A DNA stretch of 64,000 nt from Streptomyces roseolus. Its GTDB lineage: Bacteria; Actinomycetota; Actinomycetes; Streptomycetales; Streptomycetaceae. This document shows positions 33,163 to 42,458 of this stretch, piece by piece; the stretch's first letter is position 1, and every line of letters begins with the position of its first letter. Both the position numbers and the translations under genes were made by a program. The stretch spans positions 60,065-124,064 of the forward strand of contig NZ_BMTV01000021.1 in assembly GCF_014649855.1 (NCBI RefSeq). The letters run 5' to 3'. Below the pieces are notes generated by a model. That model saw only the letters and a list, made by a program, of their open reading frames with translations, made no database searches and was not told the DNA's origin.

Positions 33163-34161
33163 CTACGGGACGAGCACCACCTTGCCCATCGTGCCCCGGT
33201 TCTCCAGGGCGCGGTGGGCTCGTGCCGCTTCGGCGAGGGGGAAGCGGTGGACGGCGGGGCGGAGGGTGCCGTCGGCCGCGGCGGCGAGGGCGGCGAGTTC
33301 GAGGGCGCGGACGTCGCCGCCGGCCTTCTGGATCATGACGGGGCCGAGGATGGAGCCGGAGGTGATGCCGCGTGCGGTCAGCTCCTCCTCGGTGTAGGTG
33401 AGGGGTTCGCCGTCGTGGAGTCCGGCACCGGACCAGCCGAAGACGAGGTGCTGTCCGCCCTTGCCGAGGAGGTCGACGGCGGCGCGGCCGGTGTCGCCGC
33501 CGACGGAGTCGAAGACGACGGTGGCGGTGCGGTCGCCGAGGAAGGCGCGGACCTCGGCGGGCCAGTCGGGGAGGGTGTAGTCGACGGCGAGGTCGGCGCC
33601 GTTCTCGCGGACGCGGGCGACCTTGGCGGGGCCGCCGGCGAGGCCGATGACGGTGGCGCCGGCGTTCTTGGCGTACTGGACGAGGAGGGTGCCGATGCCG
33701 CCGGCGGCGGCGGGCACGATCGCGACCGATTCCGGGCCGAGTTCGGTGAACTGGAGGATGCCGAGGGTGGTGCGGCCGGTGCCGATCATGGCGACGGCCT
33801 CGGCCTCGCCGAGGTGGTCGGGGAGGGCGTGGAGGCGGGCGGCGTCGGTGACGGCGAGCTCGGCGTAGCCGCCGGGGTTCATGCCGAGGTGGGCGACGAC
33901 GCGCCGGTCCAGCCAGGACGGGTCGGTGCCCTCGCCGACGGCGTCGACGGTGCCGGCGACCTCGCGGCCGGGGACGGTGGGGAGTTCGGCGGGGGCGGGG
34001 AAGGGGCCGGGGGCGCCCTCGCGGAGGGCGGTGTCGAGGAGGTGGACGCCGGCGGCGGCGACGGCGATGCGGACCTGGCCGGGCCCGGGGACGGGGTCGG
34101 GGACCTCCTCGTGGGTGAGGTTCTCGGCGGGGCCGAAGGCGTGGAGGCGGATGGCGTGCAT
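33163..34161 (-). CDS. MDR-family quinone oxidoreductase (zinc-independent)
   Basis: A 332-residue medium-chain dehydrogenase/reductase. The N-terminal GroES-like part begins MHAIRLHAFGPAENLTHEEV. The NADPH loop is VAIVPAAAGGIGTLLVQYAK. The structural and catalytic zinc cysteines are absent, placing it with the QOR-type quinone reductases. The C-terminal LENRGTMGKVVLV ending is typical. The substrate is unknown. The start is ATG 34161. Confidence 0.88.
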   Translation of the reverse strand: MHAIRLHAFGPAENLTHEEVPDPVPGPGQVRIAVAAAGVHLLDTALREGAPGPFPAPAELPTVPGREVAGTVDAVGEGTDPSWLDRRVVAHLGMNPGGYAELAVTDAARLHALPDHLGEAEAVAMIGTGRTTLGILQFTELGPESVAIVPAAAGGIGTLLVQYAKNAGATVIGLAGGPAKVARVRENGADLAVDYTLPDWPAEVRAFLGDRTATVVFDSVGGDTGRAAVDLLGKGGQHLVFGWSGAGLHDGEPLTYTEEELTARGITSGSILGPVMIQKAGGDVRALELAALAAAADGTLRPAVHRFPLAEAARAHRALENRGTMGKVVLVP

Positions 34162-34288
34162 GACGGTTCCCCTGACGTCGTGGCGGGTGTGCGGTCGGCT
34201 GTGCCGGCTTGCGGGACCACGTTCGTACCTGAACCTCGCTTGAGGTCAAGGGCGGGTGGCTGTCGGTGGTGTGCGTCACGATGGGCGC

Positions 34289-34945
34289 ATGAAGCGAAAG
34301 ACCAGGGCGCCCCGCCGGGTGGAGCTGCGGCTGCCGCCCCTGGAGCCGTACGGGGGCGGGCTGGAGCCCGACGGGGACTACGACGGCCTGGAGCTGGCCG
34401 GGCTCGATCTGGCGGGCGCCTCGGGGGAGGGCGCCCGGTTCCTGGACTGCCTGGTGCGGGAGTGCGCGCTGGACGGGGCGCGGCTGACGGGGGCGCGGTT
34501 CCTGGACTCGCGCCTGGAGGCGGTACGGGGCGTGGGGACCGACCTGTCGGGGGCGCAGCTGCGGGACGCGGAGGTGCGGGAGGCGCGGTTCGGGGGGACG
34601 CAGCTGCACGGCTCGGCGTGGGAGAGGGTGCTGGTCCGGGGCGGCAAGTGGGACTACCCGAACCTGCGGTCGGCGACCCTGCGGGACGTCGTCTTCGAGG
34701 GGTGCGTCCTGGTGGAGCCGGACTTCGGCGGGGCGGTCCTCGAGCGGGTCGCGTTCGTGGACTGCGAGCTGGTCGGGGTGGACCTCGCCGGGGCGAGGCT
34801 GACGGACGCGGACCTGCGCGGGGTGCGACGCCTGGAGATCGCGCGCGGGGTGGAGTCCCTGGCGGGCGCGGTGATCTCCTCGGTGCAGCTGCTCGACCTG
34901 GCGCCGGTGCTCGCGGCGCGGCTGGGGGTGCGGGTGGAGGACTGA
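34289..34945 (+). CDS. Pentapeptide-repeat protein
   Basis: From ATG 34289 this gives 218 residues. From about residue 30 on, the sequence is built from A(D/N)LxG-type pentads (ELAGLDLAGASGEGARFLDC, CALDGARLTGARFLDSRLEA, VGVDLAGARLTDADLRGVRR). These form a right-handed quadrilateral beta-helix. Some family members mimic DNA and protect gyrase from quinolones; others have no known role. The pentads here are interrupted, so gyrase protection cannot be assumed. It is monocistronic. Confidence 0.8.
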   Translation: MKRKTRAPRRVELRLPPLEPYGGGLEPDGDYDGLELAGLDLAGASGEGARFLDCLVRECALDGARLTGARFLDSRLEAVRGVGTDLSGAQLRDAEVREARFGGTQLHGSAWERVLVRGGKWDYPNLRSATLRDVVFEGCVLVEPDFGGAVLERVAFVDCELVGVDLAGARLTDADLRGVRRLEIARGVESLAGAVISSVQLLDLAPVLAARLGVRVED

Positions 34946-34964
34946 GGCCGGCGGGCCCCGGGGG

Positions 34965-35465
34965 TCACTTCACGCGGGGGAAGCGGGACTGGAGGGCCCA
35001 GACGGCCGGGTTGTCGGCCAGGCCCTCGTGCATGTCGGTGAGGTCGGCGATCAGGTCGTGGAGGAAGTCGCGGGCCTCGCGGCGGAGTGCGGCGTGCGAG
35101 AAGGTGAGCGGGCGTTCGTCGCCGGGCATCCAGTCCGCCTCGACGTCGACCCAGCCGAAGCGGCGCTCGAAGAGCATCCGGTCCGAGGACTCGGTGAAGT
35201 CGAGCTCGGCGTACTGGGGGCGGGAGGCGCGGCTGCCGGCCGGGTCCCGGTCGAGCTGCTCGATGATGTCGCAGAGCGCCCACGCGAAGTCGAGGACCGG
35301 CACCCATCCCCAGGCCGTGGACACCTCGCGGTCCTCCTCGGTGTCCGCGAGGTACACGTCGCCGCAGAAGAGGTCGTGCCGCAGCGCGTGGACGTCCGCC
35401 GCCCGGTAGTCGGTCTGCGGGGGGTCGGGGAAGCGCCGGGAGAGGGAGTAGCCGATGTCGAGCAC
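34965..35465 (-). CDS. Conserved hypothetical protein
   Basis: A 166-residue acidic soluble protein starting at GTG 35465. Recognisable but unnamed stretches are WGWVPVLDFAWALCDIIEQL, LDFTESSDRMLFERRFGWVD and LTFSHAALRREARDFLHDLI. No signal, membrane segment or catalytic motif is visible. Such proteins occur singly in Streptomyces. The ribosome site is weak, so the start may be a little further in. Confidence 0.6.
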   Translation of the reverse strand: MLDIGYSLSRRFPDPPQTDYRAADVHALRHDLFCGDVYLADTEEDREVSTAWGWVPVLDFAWALCDIIEQLDRDPAGSRASRPQYAELDFTESSDRMLFERRFGWVDVEADWMPGDERPLTFSHAALRREARDFLHDLIADLTDMHEGLADNPAVWALQSRFPRVK

Positions 35466-35558
35466 CCACTGATGGTGTCACGCCCCCGGGCCCGGCGTCC
35501 CCCGGGTTCGGCGTCCCCCGGGTTCGGCGCCGGACGTGGTGGGTCCCCGGGCCCGGCA

Positions 35559-36764
35559 TCAGACGCGGTGGGTCGCCCGGGCCAGCCGCGGGCCGAGCCA
35601 GCGCTTGAGGCGGCGCAGCGGCTCCAGGCTGCCGGCGGCGCGGTCGAGGCGGTAGTAGAGCTGCGGGGGGACGTGGGGGAGGAGCGGGGAGTGGCGCTGG
35701 CCGAGGAGGGCGAACATCCGGTCCGGCTCCAGGGCCATGTAGCGGGGGAGGTTCTCGTACCACTGGGCGCTCAGGCGGGCCGCGCTCTGCGCGGAGACGA
35801 GTTCGGCACGGCGGCGCCGGCCGTAGGTGCCGAGGGCCGTGTCCAGGTCGCCCGGGTGGGTGCGGAGGGCGTCGGCCAGGGCCAGGGCGTCCTCCAGGGC
35901 CAGGGTGGTGCCCGCGCCGATCGAGTAGTGCGTGGTGTGGGCGGCGTCGCCGAGGAGGACGGTCCGGCCGTGGTGCCAGGCGCGCGTGGTGAGGGTGCGG
36001 AAGCGCAGCCACTGGGCGGGGTCCGCGCCCCGGTCGCGGCCGATGAGCGGGTGGCCGTCGAGGAGGTCGTGGAAGAGCTTCTCCAGGAGGGCGAGGCAGT
36101 CGCCCTCGGGCATGGTGTCCAGGCCCAGGCCCGTCCAGGTGCCGGGGGCGCACTCCACGACGCAGGTGGAGCGCTCGCCGCTGAAGCCGTAGGCGTAGCA
36201 CCAGATCCAGCCGTGCCCGGTCTCCTTGAAGGCGAAGCTGAAGGAGTCGAAGACCTTGCTGGTGCCGAGCCAGATGTACGGGTTCCGGCCGGTGGTGAAG
36301 GCGGCGCCGAAGGGCTCCGGGTCCGCCTCGCGCAGCGTGCTGTGGACGCCGTCGGCCGCGACGACCAGGTCCGCGCCGGCCAGCTCCGGGGCGGTCGGGC
36401 CCGCGATCGGGTGCTCGTGCGCGATCTCGACGCCCAGCCCGGCGGCCCGGTCCGCGAGGAGCCCGAGCATCCGGCGGCGGCCGATGCCGAAGCCGGCGTC
36501 GCCGCGGTGCACGGTCCGCTCGTCGCGGACGATCGCGAGGCCGTCCGTCCACGTCACCGAGGCCTCGGCGACGGCCGCCGCGGACTCCGGGTCGCCCGCC
36601 CGCAGCTTGTCGAGGAGCCCGGCCCAGTAGGTGACGCCCCAGCCGTAGGTAGAGCCGGCCGCGTTCCGCTCGTACACGGCGATCTCGTGCGACGGGTCCT
36701 GGCGCTTGAGCAGGATCGAGAGGTACAGGCCGGCGGGCCCGCCACCGACGACGGCGATCTTCAC
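35559..36764 (-). CDS. FAD-dependent aromatic monooxygenase (PHBH family)
   Basis: GTG 36764 with GGGAG five bases upstream gives 401 residues; an ATG at 36785 is an alternative. The FAD loop is KIAVVGGGPAGLYLSILLKR. The DG motif appears in LVVAADGVHSTLRE and the GD motif in TVLLGDAAHTTHYSIGAGTT. The GAGTTLALEDALALADALR stretch resembles tryptophan- and anthraniloyl-type hydroxylases. It would use NAD(P)H and O2 to hydroxylate an aromatic ring. No neighbouring catabolic genes identify the substrate. Confidence 0.85.
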   Translation of the reverse strand: MKIAVVGGGPAGLYLSILLKRQDPSHEIAVYERNAAGSTYGWGVTYWAGLLDKLRAGDPESAAAVAEASVTWTDGLAIVRDERTVHRGDAGFGIGRRRMLGLLADRAAGLGVEIAHEHPIAGPTAPELAGADLVVAADGVHSTLREADPEPFGAAFTTGRNPYIWLGTSKVFDSFSFAFKETGHGWIWCYAYGFSGERSTCVVECAPGTWTGLGLDTMPEGDCLALLEKLFHDLLDGHPLIGRDRGADPAQWLRFRTLTTRAWHHGRTVLLGDAAHTTHYSIGAGTTLALEDALALADALRTHPGDLDTALGTYGRRRRAELVSAQSAARLSAQWYENLPRYMALEPDRMFALLGQRHSPLLPHVPPQLYYRLDRAAGSLEPLRRLKRWLGPRLARATHRV

Positions 36765-36832
36765 GTGCGCTCCCGAGGAGAACATGACACGGTGCAGTGG
36801 AACGACAGCGCACGGTAGCAGTCGCCGGGGGT

Positions 36833-37453
36833 TCAGGGGAGCAGGCGCCGCTCCTTCGCGACCGCCACGGCGCCGGCCCGCGTGTCGACGCCGAGCTTCG
36901 CGTAGATCCGGCCCAGGTGGGTCTTGACGGTGGCCTCGCTGATGAAGAGGGCGCGGGCGATCTCCTTGTTGCCGAGGCCGTGGGCGAGCTGGCCGAGGAT
37001 GTCGCGCTCCCGGTCGGTCAGGGAGGGGCCCGCGGCGCCGCGCATCCGGTCCATGACCCGGCTCGCGACCGGCGGGGAGAGGGCCGTGCGCCCCTGGGCG
37101 GCGGCGTGGATGGCGGCGAACAGCTCCTCGGGCCGCTCGGCCTTCAGGAGGTAGCCGGTGGCGCCCGCCTCGATGGCGCGGGTGATGTCGGCGTCGGTGT
37201 CGTAGGTGGTGAGGACGAGGACGTGGACGCCGGTGGGCGCGATCCGCCGGGTCGCCTCCACGCCGTCGATGCCGGGGCCGAGCTGGAGGTCCATCAGGAC
37301 CACGTCCGGCTTCAGCTTGGCGGCCATCGCGACGGCCTCCTCGCCGCTGCCGGCCTCCCCGACGACCTCGATGTCGGGGGTGGAGCCGAGGAGGGCGAGC
37401 AGCCCGGCGCGGACGACGACGTGGTCGTCGCAGAGGAGGATGCGTACGGTCAC
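36833..37453 (-). CDS. senR: NarL/LuxR response regulator SenR
   Basis: A 206-residue regulator. The receiver shows ILLCDDHVVVRAGLLALLG, phospho-Asp in DVVLMDLQLGPGIDGVEATR near residue 53, and Lys in ATGYLLKAERPEELFAAIHA. The LuxR helix-turn-helix is LTDRERDILGQLAHGLGNKE and then ISEATVKTHLGRIYAKLG. It is coupled to its kinase by a GTGA overlap. The position next to an hbpS-type gene matches the SenS-SenR redox system described in S. reticuli, where SenR controls catalase-peroxidase and hbpS. Confidence 0.82.
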   Translation of the reverse strand: MTVRILLCDDHVVVRAGLLALLGSTPDIEVVGEAGSGEEAVAMAAKLKPDVVLMDLQLGPGIDGVEATRRIAPTGVHVLVLTTYDTDADITRAIEAGATGYLLKAERPEELFAAIHAAAQGRTALSPPVASRVMDRMRGAAGPSLTDRERDILGQLAHGLGNKEIARALFISEATVKTHLGRIYAKLGVDTRAGAVAVAKERRLLP

Positions 37454-38799
37454 GGGCGGGCCTCCACGGGGGGCGCGAGGGGGATGGCGGCGGAGAGCAC
37501 CGTGCCCTCGCCGGGGGTCGACTCCACCGTAAGCGTGCCGCCCAGCTGCCGGGCCCTGACCCGCATCGCGGGCAGGCCGTGGCCGCGGACGCCGCCGTCG
37601 CGGGCGGCCGACGGGTCGAAGCCGCTGCCGTCGTCGGCGACGTCCAGCACGACCTGGTCGTCGAGGTAGGTGAGGGTGAGGGCGGCGGAGGTCGCGCCGG
37701 CGTGCTCCCGGATGTTGGCGAGCGCGCCCTGCGCGATCCGCAGCAGCGCCGACTGCGCCCGGTCCGGCAGCGGCACCGGCGTGCCGTCGACCCGGAAGGC
37801 GGCCGACTCGCGCTCCGCGAGCCCGCGCAGCGCCTGCTCCAGGCCGCCGCCCTCGGCGAGGTCGGCGGGGGCCAGGTCGTGGACGAAGCGGCGGGCCTCG
37901 GCGAGGTTCCGTTCGGCGATCGACTCGGCGGTGCGGACGTGCCGGCGGGCGGTCGCCGGGTCGCCGTCCCAGGTGCGGTCGGCGGCCTGGAGCAGCATCT
38001 GCTGGCTGGACAGGCCCTGGGCGAGGGTGTCGTGGATCTCCATGGAGAGCCGCTGCCGCTCGGCGAGGGTGCCCTCGCGCCGCTCGATCGCGGCGAGTTC
38101 GCGGCGGGTGCGGATCAGGTCGTCGATGAGGGCGCGCTGGCGGGCCGCCTGCCGGTCGGCGTGGACGAAGACGCCGGTGGCGATGGCGGCGACGGCCGGC
38201 GGGGCCACGATCAGGTTGGGGTCCCAGCCGCCGTGCGAGAGCTGCACCTGCGCGAAGACGACGAAGGCGGTGAGGAGGGTGACGAGGACGAGGGCGGCCC
38301 TCGCCGGGAGGGTCCGCAGGCCGGTGTAGAAGAGCGGGACCGCGCACCAGGCGAAGCTGGGCGCGAGGACGACGAGGACCACCCAGACGGCGACGACCGT
38401 GCACAGCCAGGCGATCCGGCCGGGGGTGGCGCGGGTGCCGAGGACCGGGCCGAGGAGGTAGAGCGCGGCGAGCGCGACGGAGAGCGCGACGATCCACAGA
38501 CCGCGGTCCTCCCACTCGTGGCGGATGAGGAAGCGGACCAGGGAGGCGCCGAGCAGCAGGAAGAACGCGACGTGCATGACGCGCGCCAGCCACCCGGCGT
38601 CCGGGTCGTGCGGCTGCCCGCCGCGCGCGCCGCCGCCGTACGGGGCCTGGCCGTACGGGGCCTGGCCGTACGGGGGAGGGGCGTACGGAGCCCGGCCGTG
38701 CGGGGCCCGCCCGTGTGGGTCCCGGTCCTGCGGGGCCCGCCCGTGGGGAGCGGGTGTCGGGTCTGGGGTGTGCCGTGCGTGCCGGCCGGTCCGGTCCAC
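37450..38799 (-). CDS. senS: Sensor histidine kinase SenS (NarX/DesK-like)
   Basis: From GTG 38799, with AAGGAG upstream, 449 residues. A disordered His/Pro/Tyr-rich tail (residues 10-60) contains repeated PYGQA units. Five to six membrane helices lie at about 75-220. The HisKA_3 phospho-His is in RLSMEIHDTLAQGLSSQQML and the ATPase N and G boxes are in ANIREHAGATSAAL and VADDGSGFDPSAA. Divergent from hbpS and coupled to senR, it fits SenS, which interacts with extracellular HbpS and is known to respond to haem and redox stress. Confidence 0.82.
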   Translation of the reverse strand: MDRTGRHARHTPDPTPAPHGRAPQDRDPHGRAPHGRAPYAPPPYGQAPYGQAPYGGGARGGQPHDPDAGWLARVMHVAFFLLLGASLVRFLIRHEWEDRGLWIVALSVALAALYLLGPVLGTRATPGRIAWLCTVVAVWVVLVVLAPSFAWCAVPLFYTGLRTLPARAALVLVTLLTAFVVFAQVQLSHGGWDPNLIVAPPAVAAIATGVFVHADRQAARQRALIDDLIRTRRELAAIERREGTLAERQRLSMEIHDTLAQGLSSQQMLLQAADRTWDGDPATARRHVRTAESIAERNLAEARRFVHDLAPADLAEGGGLEQALRGLAERESAAFRVDGTPVPLPDRAQSALLRIAQGALANIREHAGATSAALTLTYLDDQVVLDVADDGSGFDPSAARDGGVRGHGLPAMRVRARQLGGTLTVESTPGEGTVLSAAIPLAPPVEARP

Positions 38800-39053
38800 C
38801 GTCTCGTCTCCTTCGCGGGCCGCCCTCGGTGGCGCGCCCACGCGGGGCCGCGCTGACCTGGGTGTACGTATCCATGCTGACCCGCGAGGACCACGCGGGC
38901 ATCAGCCGATCGGCTGACCCCGGCATCGTCCGGTGCGCGCCGGGAGGGCAGCCGGACCGTCGACCGTACGGGGCGGGACCCGGACCCAGGATGGACGCAG
39001 AGCGAACGCAGCACCCGCCCTCCTCCTCCTCACGACCTCCTCGGGAGCCCACC
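38800..39053. promoter_or_regulatory. Divergent regulatory region senS / hbpS
   Basis: 254 bases shared by the senS and hbpS promoters. The half near hbpS includes a CT-rich run CCTCCTCCTCCTC before the ribosome site GGGAGCC. CAGCCGATCGGCTG near 38904-38917 is a perfect palindrome and a plausible regulator site. In the S. reticuli system SenR is known to bind in this interval; its motif cannot be verified by eye. Confidence 0.5.
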
Positions 39054-39596
39054 ATGAAGAAGAAGCTCGTCCTCGGCACCACCGTCGCCGCCGTCCTGGC
39101 CGCCGGCACCTTCGGCGCCGTCTCCGCGAACGCCTCCGCCCCGGCCGCCGCCCCCGCCGCCGTCGTCAAGGCCGACGCGGGCAACGACAACCTGTTCCAG
39201 ACGAACCACCTCACCGTCGAGGCCGCCACCGACGCCGCCGAGGCCGTCCTGGACGCCGCCGCGAAGGAGAACCAGCGGGTCTCCGTGGCCGTCGTCGACC
39301 GCAACGGCAACACCATCGTCACCCTGCGCGGCGACGGCGCCGGCCCGCAGTCCTACGAGTCGGCCGTGAAGAAGGCGTTCACCGCCGTCTCCTGGAACGC
39401 CCCGACCTCCGAGCTGGTCAAGCGCCTGGAGCAGGCCCCGAACCTCAAGGACATCCCGGGCACCCTCTTCCTCGGCGGCGGCGCCCCGGTCACCGCCAAG
39501 GGCGGCCCGATCGCCGGCATCGGCGTCGCGGGCGCCCCCTCCGGCGACCTGGACGAGAAGTTCGCCCGCGCCGGCGTCGCCGAGCTCGCGAAGTAG
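39054..39596 (+). CDS. hbpS: Secreted haem-binding protein HbpS (GlcG/DUF336 family)
   Basis: 180 residues. The signal peptide is MKKKLVLGTTVAAVLAAGTF followed by GAVSANASA with a clear cleavage region. The mature domain is GlcG-like: LTVEAATDAAEAVLDAAAKE, VSVAVVDRNGNTIVTLRGDG, ESAVKKAFTAVSWNAPTSEL and GPIAGIGVAGAPSGDLDEKF. HbpS of S. reticuli binds haem and iron outside the cell and modulates SenS. The divergent senS-senR pair supports the same role here. ATG 39054 follows GGGAGCCCACC. Confidence 0.85.
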   Translation: MKKKLVLGTTVAAVLAAGTFGAVSANASAPAAAPAAVVKADAGNDNLFQTNHLTVEAATDAAEAVLDAAAKENQRVSVAVVDRNGNTIVTLRGDGAGPQSYESAVKKAFTAVSWNAPTSELVKRLEQAPNLKDIPGTLFLGGGAPVTAKGGPIAGIGVAGAPSGDLDEKFARAGVAELAK

Positions 39597-39686
39597 GCCG
39601 GGCCCCTCGACCGGTGGGGGCCTCCGATTCCCCCCGACGGACGCCCTCACCGCCGCCTCCTGTCCGACTTGTCTAGGATCCGTACC

Positions 39687-41105
39687 GTGATCCCGACCCG
39701 CCGGACCGGACGGTCCCCCCGGGCCGCCGCCTCCCTGGCGGCGGCCCTCGCCGTGCTCGGCGGCCTCCTCGCCGGCTGCGCGCCGGAGACCGGCGGGGTG
39801 CGGGGCACGCCCGGCGCGTCCGGGCTGCGCGACCCGTACTTCGCGAAGCTCGGCAACGGCGGTTACGACGTCGGCCGCTACGCCCTCGACCTCGCCTACG
39901 ACCCGGACACCGGACGGCTCGACGGCACCGCGCGGATCACCGCCCGCGCCACCCAGGACCTCTCCGCGTTCAACCTCGACCTGTCCGGGCTGACCGTCAC
40001 GGGCGCGACCGTCGACGGCGCGCCCGCCGCCGTCAACCGCGCCGGCACCGAGCTGACGCTCCGTCCGCGCGACGAGCTGCCGCGCGGACGGGAGTTCACC
40101 GTCACGGTCGAGTACGCGGGGGTGCCCGAGCCGCTCACCGACCCCGACGGGTCGGTCGAGGGCTGGCTGCGGAGCGCCGGCGGGGCCCTCGCGGTCGGCG
40201 AACCGGCCGGCTCCATGACCTGGTTCCCCGGCAACCACCACCCCTCCGACAAGGCGGCGTACGAGATCGCGCTGACCGCCCCCAGCGGGCTGGCGGCGCT
40301 CTCCAACGGCGTCCGGGTCTCCGCCGAGCCCGTCTCCGGCGGCCGCACCCGCACGGTCTGGCGCCAGCCGGAGCCGATGGCGAGCTATCTCGCGACGGTG
40401 GTGATCGGCCGGTACGAGACCACCACCGGCACGGCGCTCGGCGAGGTCCCGGTGGTCACCGCCGTCGATCCCGCGCTCGTCTCCGCGACGGCCGGGCTCC
40501 GCGCCGAACTCCCCGTGCTCCTCGCCCGCCAGCGGGACCGCTTCGGCCCCTATCCCTTCTCCGCCGCCGGTGCCGTCGTCACCGCCGACGGGTCCCTCGG
40601 CTATGCCCTGGAGACCCAGACCCGGCCCGTCTTCCCGGCCGGCTCCTTCGACCGCACGACGCTCGTGCACGAACTGGCCCACCAGTGGTTCGGGAACTCC
40701 GTCACCCCCGCGTCCTGGCAGGACATCTGGCTCAACGAGGGCTTCGCCACCTACGCCGAGTGGCTGTACGCGGAGGAGCACGGCTCCGTGCCCGCCGCCG
40801 ACAGCTTCGCGGCGGCCTTCGCCGAGGACGCCAACTGGGCCTTCCCGCCCGCCGATCCCCCCTCCGCGGAGAACCTCTTCGACCGGCCCGTCTACCAGCG
40901 CGGCGCGATGGTCCTCCACAAGCTCCGCGAGACCGTCGGCGACCGCGTCTTCGACGAGCTGCTGCGCGGCTGGGCCGCGAAGCACCGCCACGCCAACGCC
41001 TCCACGGAGGACTTCACGGCCTACGCCGAGTCGGTGGCGGGCCGCGGTCTGGACGCGGTGTGGGACGTCTGGCTGTACGGCGACGGGCGGCCGCGCACGC
41101 CCTAG
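39687..41105 (+). CDS. Lipoprotein M1-family metallopeptidase
   Basis: GTG 39687 gives 472 residues. The signal peptide ends in a lipobox LLAGC near residue 31. A beta-rich N-terminal domain follows (YDVGRYALDLAYDPDTGRLD). The catalytic domain has the zinc motif LVHELAHQWFGNSV (HExxH) and the third ligand Glu in WLNEGFATYAEWLYAEEHG, 18 residues later. The exopeptidase GAMEN motif appears changed; GYALETQTRPVF occupies the region. This makes aminopeptidase activity likely but substrate choice unclear. It is exported and membrane-anchored. Confidence 0.88.
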   Translation: MIPTRRTGRSPRAAASLAAALAVLGGLLAGCAPETGGVRGTPGASGLRDPYFAKLGNGGYDVGRYALDLAYDPDTGRLDGTARITARATQDLSAFNLDLSGLTVTGATVDGAPAAVNRAGTELTLRPRDELPRGREFTVTVEYAGVPEPLTDPDGSVEGWLRSAGGALAVGEPAGSMTWFPGNHHPSDKAAYEIALTAPSGLAALSNGVRVSAEPVSGGRTRTVWRQPEPMASYLATVVIGRYETTTGTALGEVPVVTAVDPALVSATAGLRAELPVLLARQRDRFGPYPFSAAGAVVTADGSLGYALETQTRPVFPAGSFDRTTLVHELAHQWFGNSVTPASWQDIWLNEGFATYAEWLYAEEHGSVPAADSFAAAFAEDANWAFPPADPPSAENLFDRPVYQRGAMVLHKLRETVGDRVFDELLRGWAAKHRHANASTEDFTAYAESVAGRGLDAVWDVWLYGDGRPRTP

Positions 41106-41274
41106 ACCAGGGCCTTCCCGAGGACCACGCACGGGCCGGCCGTGGGCCGGGTCCGGGCGGCGGGGCGCCGTCCTCCAGGGCCCCGGGCGCGAGGGTCTCG
41201 ACGGTCACGGGGCAAGGGCGGGGCCCCGGCGGGTCGAAACCCGGCCGGGGCCCGGTGGCTCCACGAGCCGTGTG

Positions 41275-41850
41275 TCAGAGGTTCACGCCGAAGTCGCGGG
41301 CGATGCCCTCCAGGCCGGAGGCGTAGCCCTGGCCGACGGCGCGGAACTTCCACTCGGCGCCGTTGCGGTACAGCTCGCCGAAGACCATGGCGGTCTCGGT
41401 GGCGGCGTCCTCGGAGAGGTCGTAGCGGGCGATCTCGGCGCCGCCGGCCTGGTTCACGATGCGGATGTACGCGTTGCGCACCTGGCCGAAGTTCTGCGAG
41501 CGGGAGACCGCGTCGTAGATGGAGACCGGGAAGACGATCTTGTCGACGTTCGCCGGGAGGCCCGCGAGGTTGACGTTGATCTGCTCGTCGTCGCCGCCGC
41601 CCTCACCCGTGCGGTTGTCACCCGTGTGGACGATCGTCTGGTCCGGGGTGGACTTGTTGTTGAAGAAGACGAAGTGGGCGTCCGAGGCCACCTTGCCGGC
41701 GGCGTCGACGCCGATCGCGGAGGCGTCCAGGTCGAAGTCGGTGCCGGTCGTCGTGCGGACGTCCCAGCCGAGGCCCACGGTGACGGCGGTCAGACCCGGC
41801 GCCTCCTTGGTGAGGGAGACGTTGCCGCCCTTGGTGAGGCTCACAGCCAT
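41275..41850 (-). CDS. terD: TerD-family calcium-binding stress protein
   Basis: From ATG 41850, 191 residues. The family marks are MAVSLTKGGNVSLTKEAPGL, VTVGLGWDVRTTTGTDFDLD, where acidic ligands bind calcium, HTGDNRTGEGGGDDEQINVN and the second calcium region near the C-terminus. TerD proteins were found as tellurite-resistance factors and are widespread in Streptomyces, where they affect calcium handling and development. This one stands alone, without the terABCZ cluster. It is divergent from the ArfB-like gene. Confidence 0.92.
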   Translation of the reverse strand: MAVSLTKGGNVSLTKEAPGLTAVTVGLGWDVRTTTGTDFDLDASAIGVDAAGKVASDAHFVFFNNKSTPDQTIVHTGDNRTGEGGGDDEQINVNLAGLPANVDKIVFPVSIYDAVSRSQNFGQVRNAYIRIVNQAGGAEIARYDLSEDAATETAMVFGELYRNGAEWKFRAVGQGYASGLEGIARDFGVNL

Positions 41851-41976
41851 GGGGGAGACCCTTTCATCGCGGTTCATCACGTTCTCTTCGCCGGGAGAAA
41901 CGCGGAACGGCGCTCCACGGTTCCCGTCGGCGAAAACAGGATGACGGTCCGCGCCCGTCCCGGGGAACATGGAGGC

Positions 41977-42405
41977 ATGTCAGGTCCGTATCAGATCCGC
42001 GGCTCCGTCTCGCTGCCCGAGGCCGAGCTCCAGTGGCGTTTCTCGCGCTCCTCGGGTCCCGGCGGCCAGCACGTGAACACGTCCGATTCCCGCGTCGAGC
42101 TGCTCTTCGACCTCGCCGCGACCCAGGCCCTGCCCGAGGTGTGGAAGGCCCGCGCCCTGGAACGGCTCGCCTCCCGCCTCGTGGACGGGGTGCTGACCGT
42201 ACGGGCCTCGGAGCACCGCTCCCAGTGGCGCAACCGCGAGACGGCCGCCGTCCGGCTCGCCGCGCTCCTCGCCGAGGCGACCGCCCCGCCGCCGAAGCCG
42301 CGCCGCGCGACGAAGATCCCCCGGGGCATCAACGAGCGCCGGCTGCGGGAGAAGAAGCAGCGCGCCGAGACGAAGCGCGGCCGGCAGGGCCGCGACTGGG
42401 GCTGA
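41977..42405 (+). CDS. ArfB-like peptidyl-tRNA hydrolase (class I RF domain)
   Basis: A 142-residue protein with only the catalytic domain of class I release factors. The GGQ motif is in RFSRSSGPGGQHVNTSDSRV near residue 29. No codon-recognition domain is present. The C-terminal ~40 residues are very basic (NERRLREKKQRAETKRGRQG). This is the ArfB/ICT1 design: it inserts a basic tail into the empty mRNA channel and releases the peptide from stalled ribosomes. The start is ATG 41977 with GGAGG upstream. Confidence 0.9.
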   Translation: MSGPYQIRGSVSLPEAELQWRFSRSSGPGGQHVNTSDSRVELLFDLAATQALPEVWKARALERLASRLVDGVLTVRASEHRSQWRNRETAAVRLAALLAEATAPPPKPRRATKIPRGINERRLREKKQRAETKRGRQGRDWG

Positions 42406-42458
42406 CGGGGCGGCGTACCGATGGGCCGACGGGCTGATCGCCCGGCGGGCCCGCGCGT

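Noticed and set aside
41275..41850. Full tellurite-resistance cluster
   Set aside because: Only one TerD gene is present; terA, terB, terC and terZ partners are not in the window.
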